NCBI GenBank assembly: GCA_026419705.1
Contig: JANZYY010000387.1
Coordinates: 1 to 5,420, forward strand
Direction of reading: 5' to 3'
From: Fischerella sp.
Lineage (GTDB): Bacteria; Cyanobacteriota; Cyanobacteriia; Cyanobacteriales; Nostocaceae
Length of the DNA: 5,420 bases
Part shown: one piece after another, positions 1 to 4,292 of the stretch
Layout of the letters: each line of letters begins with the position of its first letter
Numbering within the stretch: position 1 is the stretch's first letter
The notes under the pieces: generated by a model
What the model was told of the DNA's origin: nothing
Seen by the model: the letters and a program-made list of their open reading frames with translations, nothing else
Database searches by the model: none
Position numbers and translations under genes: made by a program

Positions 1-1
1 A

Positions 2-292
2 AATATTACTGATAATAGTGGTAATGTCAGACACAAAAAATGGTTGCAAGCGATCGCGGAAGGTAAGTTTAGTTTTGGCAAAGCATATGTCACCTATATC
101 CCCAAAGGCAAAAATTCTTGGAAATATCTAGCCCTTGGCACAGAAGATGATGTAGACCGAGAAAACGAAGTATTTTCTTATCACTCTACCTTTTTAACTA
201 GTGATTGGAAACTATTTCACGATGCTTTACAGGCACATCACTTTTACGTCATCCACGAACTGTTACCTAGGTATGGAATTTGTGTTGCTTAA
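2..292 (+). CDS. 3' end of an unrecognised protein (partial)
   Basis: The frame is open from the left edge of the window to TAA at 290-292, so this is the last 96 codons of a gene that starts upstream. The TTG at 44 is only an internal leucine codon: nothing stops the frame before it and no Shine-Dalgarno sequence precedes it. The visible tail is rich in aromatic and charged residues (for example KAYVTYIPKG, DWKLFHDAL) and ends RYGICVA. I see no signal peptide, membrane segment or catalytic motif, and I do not recognise the family. A HIP1 octamer lies inside the frame at 50-57. Spacing to the next gene is 205 bp of repeat-rich DNA, so it is probably not part of the downstream cassette. Coding status is supported by the open frame, the HIP1 site and the abrupt change to repeats after the stop. 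Confidence 0.6.
   Translation, partial: NITDNSGNVRHKKWLQAIAEGKFSFGKAYVTYIPKGKNSWKYLALGTEDDVDRENEVFSYHSTFLTSDWKLFHDALQAHHFYVIHELLPRYGICVA
50..57. repeat. HIP1 octamer GCGATCGC
   Basis: Perfect copy of the highly iterated palindrome of cyanobacterial genomes, inside the partial first gene. It supports cyanobacterial origin. Confidence 0.85.
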
Positions 293-302
293 TACCTACA
301 GA

Positions 303-351
303 GTTAGTGGTTAGTGGTTGGTGGTTGGTGGTTGGTGGTTAGTGGTTAGTG
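303..351 (+). repeat. Heptamer tandem array, GTTAGTG/GTTGGTG x7
   Basis: Seven uninterrupted 7-bp units: GTTAGTG twice, GTTGGTG three times, GTTAGTG twice. The variant units sit symmetrically in the middle. This is a short tandemly repeated repetitive (STRR) element of the kind known from heterocystous cyanobacteria. It begins 11 bp after the stop of the first gene. The last two units can pair with the opposed array at 396-411. Confidence 0.9.
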
Positions 352-411
352 GGAAAAACCAACAACTAACAATCAATTCTACCTACTACCTACTATCTAC
401 TAACTACTAAC
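338..411 (+). other. Potential long stem-loop formed by the two heptamer arrays
   Basis: In a + strand transcript, bases 338-353 can pair continuously with 396-411: 16 pairs, three of them G-U wobbles (344-405, 351-398, 353-396), with a 42-nt loop. In the - strand transcript those three wobbles become A-C mismatches. No T-run follows the right arm, so it is not a standard intrinsic terminator. It may act as a 3'-end stabiliser for the first gene or as a processing site; that role is inference. Confidence 0.45.
380..411 (-). repeat. Opposed heptamer array, TACCTAC/TATCTAC/TAACTAC
   Basis: Units on the + strand are TACCTAC, TACCTAC, TATCTAC, TAACTAC and a partial TAAC. Read on the - strand this is GTTAGTAGTTAGTAG followed by diverged units, so it is an inverted and drifted relative of the array at 303-351. 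A shorter related piece (CCAACAACTAAC) lies at 359-370 between the two. Confidence 0.8.
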
Positions 412-452
412 AAATCACAAAATTTCTGGAAATCAGCAGCTGGGAACGGTGA

Positions 453-466
453 GTAAAAGAACGTAC
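453..466 (+). promoter_or_regulatory. Possible NtcA-type site, GTA-N8-TAC
   Basis: An exact GTA-N8-TAC palindrome lies 31 bp upstream of the SDR start codon. This is the consensus of NtcA, the global nitrogen regulator of cyanobacteria. A match is expected roughly once by chance in a window this size. The usual TAN3T -10 box about 22 bp downstream is not present; the nearest is TAACAG at 483. Position in the only non-repeat part of the spacer is the main point in its favour. Confidence 0.25.
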
Positions 467-486
467 AGCAGTGACACATTGATAAC

Positions 487-491
487 AGAGG
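487..491 (+). promoter_or_regulatory. Ribosome binding site AGAGG of the SDR gene
   Basis: AGAGG sits 6 nt before the ATG at 498 and fixes that start; the protein then begins directly with the first beta strand of the Rossmann fold. Confidence 0.7.
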
Positions 492-497
492 TGCTTA

Positions 498-1460
498 ATG
501 AATATTTTTGTCACGGGTGGATCGGGGTTCGTTGGTAAGAGACTAATAAAACGTTTGATTAGTGACAACAATCATGTCACAGCTTTAGCTAGGTCTGATT
601 CCTCAGGAAGAACTATTGAACAATTGGGCGCAAAGATTATCAAAGGAAATCTAGAGAATATTAGCGACTGGGAAGCACACTTGGCGGGACAAGATATCGT
701 TATTCATTGTGCCGCACCAGTAGAATTTTGGAGATCTTGGGAAAAGTTTTATCAAGAAATTACTCTGGCTACAAAGAACTTGTTAATTAGTGCTAGCAAG
801 ATGAATGTCAAAAGATTCATCTATATTAGTTCCGAATCAGTTCTGCAAGATGAGCTTCCTTTAATTGATATAGATGAAACATACCCCTATCCAGCAGAAC
901 CCAACTCCTACTATGGCAAAGCCAAGAAATTAGCTGAAGAAGAAATCTTAAATTTCCCTACAGAAATGAAGTGTATTATCCTGCGTCCTACTTATGTTTG
1001 GGGCAAGGGAGATAAAACACCGCAAACATTAGAAACAAAAGTCAAGTCTGGTCAATTTTTATGGATAGATAATGGTGAATGTTTAATTGAAACCGTTCAT
1101 GTAGATAACCTCGTAGAAGCCATATCCTTAGCTTGTGTAAAAGGAGAAAATAAAGAAATATATATTGTTACTGATGATGATCCTATAACAGTTAGAGATT
1201 ACTTTACTCAAATTTTCAAAATTAAAGGAATAAACCCTCCAAACACAAATTTACCGAGTCTGATTGTTAATCCTCTAGCAAGTTTGGTTGAATCAATTTG
1301 GAAATTGCTGAATATCAAAAGCACGCCTCCTCTTTCCAGATTTGAAATTTCTTTTGTGGCAATGCCCAGAAAATACAATATCTCAAAAATTAAACAAGCA
1401 TTGGGCTATAAACCCATCATGACTAGAAAAATGGGATTGCAGGAAATGATGAATAGTTAG
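498..1460 (+). CDS. NAD(P)-dependent epimerase/dehydrogenase, extended SDR, 3-beta-HSD-like
   Basis: A 320-residue cytoplasmic oxidoreductase, a normal length for extended short-chain dehydrogenases. The dinucleotide-binding motif TGGSGFVG is at residues 6-13, right after the start. The catalytic set is visible: Ser at 111/112 (ISSES) and Y139-G-K-A-K143 as the YxxxK pair. RPTYVWG (163-169) and HVDNL (201-205) are typical of the NAD-dependent epimerase / 3-beta-hydroxysteroid dehydrogenase group. The C-terminal third (TPPLSRFE near 276 and YNISKIKQALGYKP near 293-306) matches the 3-beta-HSD-like branch better than sugar epimerases. Known reactions in this branch are oxidation of a secondary alcohol, or C4-decarboxylating oxidation, on sterol-like or terpenoid substrates; the substrate here is unknown. 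The stop codon TAG lies inside a GTTAGTGG repeat copy, and a MITE-like element starts 7 bp later. The start is set by AGAGG 6 nt upstream. A sugar-nucleotide epimerase is the main alternative. Confidence 0.9.
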   Translation: MNIFVTGGSGFVGKRLIKRLISDNNHVTALARSDSSGRTIEQLGAKIIKGNLENISDWEAHLAGQDIVIHCAAPVEFWRSWEKFYQEITLATKNLLISASKMNVKRFIYISSESVLQDELPLIDIDETYPYPAEPNSYYGKAKKLAEEEILNFPTEMKCIILRPTYVWGKGDKTPQTLETKVKSGQFLWIDNGECLIETVHVDNLVEAISLACVKGENKEIYIVTDDDPITVRDYFTQIFKIKGINPPNTNLPSLIVNPLASLVESIWKLLNIKSTPPLSRFEISFVAMPRKYNISKIKQALGYKPIMTRKMGLQEMMNS

Positions 1461-1466
1461 TGGTTA

Positions 1467-1535
1467 GTAGGGGGCGGGTTTAGCCACAAATTTATAGGCT
1501 TCAATCACAAAAGATCTATCAAAACCCGCCCGTAC
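1467..1535. mobile_element. MITE-like palindromic element, ~69 bp
   Basis: The ends form an inverted repeat: GGGCGGGTTT (1472-1481) pairs perfectly with AAACCCGCCC (1522-1531), and the outer bases GTAG and GTAC are also near-symmetrical. The interior is AT-rich with a small AGCC/GGCT stem (1482-1485, 1497-1500). It has no coding capacity. Both flanks are heptamer-type sequence (GTTAGTGGTTA at 1456-1466; GTTAGCGGTTG at 1538-1548, 9 of 11 identical), as if it had landed in such an array. From memory, similar GGGCGGGTTT...AAACCCGCCC elements recur between Nostocaceae genes; I cannot verify that here. No T-run follows, so the hairpin is not a canonical terminator, though a GC-rich 10-bp stem could attenuate transcription between the two enzymes. 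Confidence 0.6.
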
Positions 1536-1555
1536 TAGTTAGCGGTTGTTTCAAA

Positions 1556-1580
1556 CAACAACCAACAACCAACAAACAAC
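1556..1580 (+). repeat. Heptamer array CAACAAC/CAACAAA
   Basis: Units CAACAAC (1556), CAACAAC (1563), CAACAAA (1570) and a partial CAAC (1577). Its first bases can pair with GTTGTT at 1545-1550 across a 3-nt loop. It is a third type of 7-bp repeat in the same spacer. Confidence 0.75.
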
Positions 1581-1583
1581 AAA

Positions 1584-1604
1584 AAATGACAAATGACAAA
1601 TGAG
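1584..1604 (+). repeat. Heptamer array AAATGAC x2 + AAATGAG
   Basis: Three 7-bp units abutting the hydrolase leader. The last unit is changed from AAATGAC to AAATGAG, which together with the next G makes the GAGG ribosome binding site of the hydrolase gene. Confidence 0.8.
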
Positions 1605-1605
1605 G
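1602..1605 (+). promoter_or_regulatory. Repeat-derived ribosome binding site GAGG
   Basis: GAGG lies 6 nt before the ATG at 1612. It is formed by the variant last unit of the AAATGAC array, so the translation signal of this gene appears to be built from repeat sequence. Confidence 0.65.
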
Positions 1606-1611
1606 TAATTT

Positions 1612-2748
1612 ATGCAGCGTGAAATACCACTTTACACATTAGAAGGTGTGCGGAATGCTGAGGTTTCTACACATTATTTTTCCACTGAAGATATGCTGGG
1701 ACTTAGCATGTTGCGGTTTCAGCGTGCAGCTTGTGACGATGTAGTTTTGATTATTCACGGTCTGACCACATCAACCGATATGTTTATCATGCCTGAACAT
1801 TACAACCTTGTGCAGTATTTATTGGACAACGGGTTTGGTGATGTTTGGACATTAGACTATCGGATGAGTAACAGATATCCGTATAACTTGCAGATGCACC
1901 GCCATAACATGGATGATATTGCTTTGTTCGACCATCCAGCAGCGATCGCCAAGATGCGCGAACAAATAGGCGATCGCCGCATCCACGTTATCTGTCATTG
2001 TTTGGGTTCTGTATCCTTTACAATGAGCTTGTTTGCCAAAGCTGTCACAGGTATTACCAGCGTCATTTCCAATAGTGCAGCCTTAACACCGCGTGTACCT
2101 AACTGGTCATTCGTCAAATTAAATCTTGCGCCTTTCCTAGTCGAATATGTTTTGGGACTTCCCTACCTAAACCCGCGCTGGAGTGAAGAAGCTGGTATCA
2201 CAAAAGACAAACTCTTCTCTAAAACTGTCTCAGCATTTCACCACGAATGCGATGTACCTTCTTGCCATATGCTAAGCGTGATGTGGGGAACAGGCTGGCC
2301 AGCTTTATACAGCCATGAAAATCTCCATGAAGTTACCCACCAACGCGGTGCAGACTTATACGGTGGTACTGGTTTGCATTACTATCGACATGTCCGCAAA
2401 ATGGTAAAAAACAATAATACAGCGGTCAAACTTGAGCCAAATAATCCTAAATATGACCGCTTACCCAATAACTACTTTGAGTACGCACGGGAAATTGAAA
2501 CTCCCGTCCTATTCATAACAGGCGATAACAATCACGTGTTTACTGATTCTAATATTGTCTGTCATAAGAGATTGGAGGAAATCGTACCAGGTAGACATGA
2601 ACTTCACGTTTTTCCTGGCTACGGTCATCAAGACGTGTTTATGGGTAAAAACGTCCACATCGATATTTTCCCCAGGCTGTTGCAATTTTTGAACAAGCAA
2701 CGGTCTAAATATGTGAGTGGAAGCACGGTAGCTACAGCAGCTAATTGA
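1612..2748 (+). CDS. Alpha/beta hydrolase with Cys at the nucleophile elbow
   Basis: A 378-residue protein with the alpha/beta-hydrolase fold and no signal peptide. The oxyanion-hole segment IIHGLTTS (H49-G50) follows the first core strands. The nucleophile elbow, normally GxSxG, reads C128-H-C130-L-G132, placing Cys130 at the serine position. The acid is probably D305 (FITGDNNHVF) and the base H339 (FPGYGHQDVF). The order and spacing are those of a complete triad. The C-terminal GYGHQDVFMGKN and overall length recall the hydrolase domain attached to GMC/cholesterol-oxidase-type proteins and, more distantly, lipases of the acid-lipase group; this is from memory of the families. Substrates there are hydrophobic esters. 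The core from about 160 to 290 forms a large cap with several aromatics (for example MWGTGWPALY), suggesting a bulky or lipidic ligand. Two HIP1 sites lie within the gene. Start is set by GAGG. It may be an esterase, thioesterase or acyltransferase; the reaction is not determined. Confidence 0.88.
   Translation: MQREIPLYTLEGVRNAEVSTHYFSTEDMLGLSMLRFQRAACDDVVLIIHGLTTSTDMFIMPEHYNLVQYLLDNGFGDVWTLDYRMSNRYPYNLQMHRHNMDDIALFDHPAAIAKMREQIGDRRIHVICHCLGSVSFTMSLFAKAVTGITSVISNSAALTPRVPNWSFVKLNLAPFLVEYVLGLPYLNPRWSEEAGITKDKLFSKTVSAFHHECDVPSCHMLSVMWGTGWPALYSHENLHEVTHQRGADLYGGTGLHYYRHVRKMVKNNNTAVKLEPNNPKYDRLPNNYFEYAREIETPVLFITGDNNHVFTDSNIVCHKRLEEIVPGRHELHVFPGYGHQDVFMGKNVHIDIFPRLLQFLNKQRSKYVSGSTVATAAN
1942..1949. 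repeat. HIP1 octamer GCGATCGC
   Basis: Perfect copy inside the hydrolase gene, 28 bp from the next one. Confidence 0.85.
1970..1977. repeat. HIP1 octamer GCGATCGC
   Basis: Perfect copy in the hydrolase gene, extended to GGCGATCGCC (1969-1978), the commoner ten-base form. Confidence 0.85.
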
Positions 2749-2826
2749 AAACTAGGTTTTTGTAATTCTCAGCTTTCAATAGTTTATAAATGCAGCTAAT
2801 CATTTAGCGTGAATCTCTGGTGGCAA

Positions 2827-2855
2827 TTGATAACAGTTAGGAGTGAACTTATAAC
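2827..2855 (+). promoter_or_regulatory. Sigma70-type promoter TTGATA-N17-TATAAC for the FAD oxidase and GH1-SBP genes
   Basis: The -35 box TTGATA (2827-2832) and -10 box TATAAC (2850-2855) each match the consensus at 5 of 6 positions, with the ideal 17-bp spacer. Transcription would start near 2862, leaving a leader of about 28 nt that contains the GAGGAG ribosome binding site. It is the best promoter match I found in the window. An inverted repeat covers its spacer and -10 box. Confidence 0.55.
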
Positions 2856-2863
2856 TCCTAACT
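2835..2863. promoter_or_regulatory. Perfect 10-bp inverted repeat over the promoter, candidate operator
   Basis: AGTTAGGAGT (2835-2844) and ACTCCTAACT (2854-2863) are exact reverse complements with a 9-bp centre that carries most of the -10 box. A symmetric site here could bind a dimeric regulator that blocks RNA polymerase. The arms also resemble the GTTAG-type dispersed repeats elsewhere in the window, so it may simply be another repeat copy. No T-run follows, which argues against a terminator. Confidence 0.45.
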
Positions 2864-2876
2864 TTAGTAACTCAAT

Positions 2877-2882
2877 GAGGAG
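2877..2882 (+). promoter_or_regulatory. Ribosome binding site GAGGAG deciding the FAD oxidase start
   Basis: GAGGAG lies 7 nt before the ATG at 2890. The ATG at 2875 and the GTG at 2809 in the same frame have no comparable site, so translation most likely begins at 2890. Confidence 0.75.
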
Positions 2883-2889
2883 CTTACTA

Positions 2890-4278
2890 ATGAGTACACA
2901 TTACGAATATACAAGCCACGAGACTTTCTCACACGACAGTATTGATAGTTTCGGCTATGACTGGGAGCGAGTAGCTAATCCTAATATCCAACCTAAATAT
3001 CCTCTCAAAATTTATCTACCACAATCGACTGAAGATATAGTTCAAATCATTCAAGAAACCAAGCAATTAGGTCAAAAACTAAAGATTCGTAGTAAAGGTC
3101 ATTCCAGTAATGATTTAGTTCTAGAAGAAAAAGGTCATATCCTATGTACTGAAAAGCTGAATAAAATTCTGGAATTAAATGTAGATGAAATGACTGTAAC
3201 TGTACAGTCAGGCAAGATTCTAGCTCAATTAGATGCTTATCTCGCCGAACAAGGTTACGGATTGCCCGTGATTGGCGATCACAATCACATTACCGCTGGT
3301 GGGTTTGCTTCAGTTGGTGGTATTAGTCCAGCTTCACATCGCTACGGTATGTTTGTTGATAATGTCCGCCAACTCGAATATGTGAATTGGGATGGCGAAG
3401 TAGTCGCTTGTAGCAAAACAAATAATCCAAAGGAATTTTACAAAATACTCACAGGTACGGGACAATATGGTGTAATTGCTACAATTACTTGCGATATTAT
3501 TCGTGTCGATAAATTCACAACAATTCTCAAAAATGACCGTTCCATATATTGGAACGTTGACAAATTTATTCAAGGTTCGAGCAATTTTATCAGCGATCCC
3601 AGTGAATTTTTGATGGAACGGGGTGTCTGGATAGATTTTGGCAAGTTAAAAGTCGGACCGTTTTCTGCTTACAAAGATGTCACCCAAAATTCATTTATCT
3701 CCCTACGCAATCAAATTGATTATAAATATCTCCATACTCTCGGCCATTGGGCAGGACGTTTGCCAAAACAAATTGATAATCTTGTCAAAGCTCTGGGTAT
3801 GGCTGGTATTATCTTTAGTCCTAGATTCGCCTCCATCAAGAATGTAGAAACTTTCACTGATAAAATCTTGGATTCTACTGTAGGCGATCCAACCCGGATG
3901 TTAATTGTTTTGGCACCAGTCGAAAAATATGCATTACTGTTTCGCAAACTTTACGATTTGAGTTTAGATTATCGAGCTAGATATGGTTGCTTTACGTTTA
4001 TTTCGTTCTATGTCAAAGCGATTCGTTCTGACTATTTAGCTCAAGGCGATCCGAAAAAGCGTTTCTGTGAATTGATGCTTTATTTGGGTTTGAACCCAAC
4101 AAAAATGACGGATGTAATTTTGGATGAGATAGTGTCAAAAATTGATGATTTGTGTGTGGAGCATAAAGCTTTTCGCTATATGCACACTAAGACTGTGAAA
4201 GATGCTGAGCGTAGAAACAAGATTGACCCGAATGTTTTTTATGCTCAGGGAGCAAGTGTATCTTTAGCAAGCGAATAG
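2890..4278 (+). CDS. FAD-linked oxidase, VAO/PCMH fold
   Basis: A 462-residue flavoprotein from the ATG at 2890, chosen for its GAGGAG site and because upstream codons overlap a promoter. The N-terminal FAD_binding_4 domain (about 30-200) shows the PP-loop R67-S-K-G-H71-S, where the usual motif is R-G/S-G-G-H-S; His71 is the expected covalent-flavin position. A second FAD segment runs from GDHNH (129) through GGFASVGGIS (137-146), R151-Y-G and D157-N-V, then GTGQYGVI (188-195). The pattern GGI...R.G...NV..L..V...GE.V.CS recalls cytokinin dehydrogenase more than sugar-lactone oxidases, though I cannot assign that substrate. The C-terminal half (about 210-440) is the substrate cap, and IDPNVF near 445-450 is the usual closing motif. 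Known family members oxidise alcohols or amines with O2 as acceptor. It probably starts its own transcription unit, shared with the GH1-SBP gene 14 bp downstream. Confidence 0.88.
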   Translation: MSTHYEYTSHETFSHDSIDSFGYDWERVANPNIQPKYPLKIYLPQSTEDIVQIIQETKQLGQKLKIRSKGHSSNDLVLEEKGHILCTEKLNKILELNVDEMTVTVQSGKILAQLDAYLAEQGYGLPVIGDHNHITAGGFASVGGISPASHRYGMFVDNVRQLEYVNWDGEVVACSKTNNPKEFYKILTGTGQYGVIATITCDIIRVDKFTTILKNDRSIYWNVDKFIQGSSNFISDPSEFLMERGVWIDFGKLKVGPFSAYKDVTQNSFISLRNQIDYKYLHTLGHWAGRLPKQIDNLVKALGMAGIIFSPRFASIKNVETFTDKILDSTVGDPTRMLIVLAPVEKYALLFRKLYDLSLDYRARYGCFTFISFYVKAIRSDYLAQGDPKKRFCELMLYLGLNPTKMTDVILDEIVSKIDDLCVEHKAFRYMHTKTVKDAERRNKIDPNVFYAQGASVSLASE

Positions 4279-4281
4279 TTA

Positions 4282-4286
4282 AAGGA
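4282..4286 (+). promoter_or_regulatory. Ribosome binding site AAGGA of the GH1-SBP gene
   Basis: AAGGA is 6 nt before ATG 4293 and 9 nt before ATG 4296. Either of the two adjacent start codons could be used; the first has the better spacing. Confidence 0.6.
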
Positions 4287-4292
4287 AATTTT

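Noticed and set aside
44..292. Complete small gene starting at TTG 44
   Set aside because: The frame is open to the left edge of the window and no ribosome binding site precedes TTG, so it is the 3' end of a longer gene.
303..411. CRISPR array
   Set aside because: The units are 7 bp and contiguous, with no unique spacers.
479..507. Promoter with -35 TTGATA at 479-484 upstream of the SDR
   Set aside because: The matching -10 would fall inside the coding sequence at about 502, and no good hexamer is there. The shared TTGATAACAG with 2827-2836 looks coincidental.
2509..2700. Minus-strand 63-codon frame
   Set aside because: It lies opposite the C-terminal catalytic part of the hydrolase, with no recognisable product; a shadow frame.
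2744..2780. Terminator after the hydrolase (ATTGAAA / TTTCAAT)
   Set aside because: The 7-bp arms are AT-rich, 23 nt apart and not followed by a T-run.
2809..2889. 27-residue N-terminal extension of the FAD oxidase from GTG 2809 (or from ATG 2875)
   Set aside because: Neither codon has a Shine-Dalgarno sequence, while ATG 2890 has GAGGAG 7 nt upstream. The extension also overlaps the promoter and inverted repeat and has no family-like sequence.
3334..3947. Two minus-strand frames (3334-3573 and 3720-3947)
   Set aside because: Both are antisense to the well-supported FAD oxidase and encode nothing recognisable.
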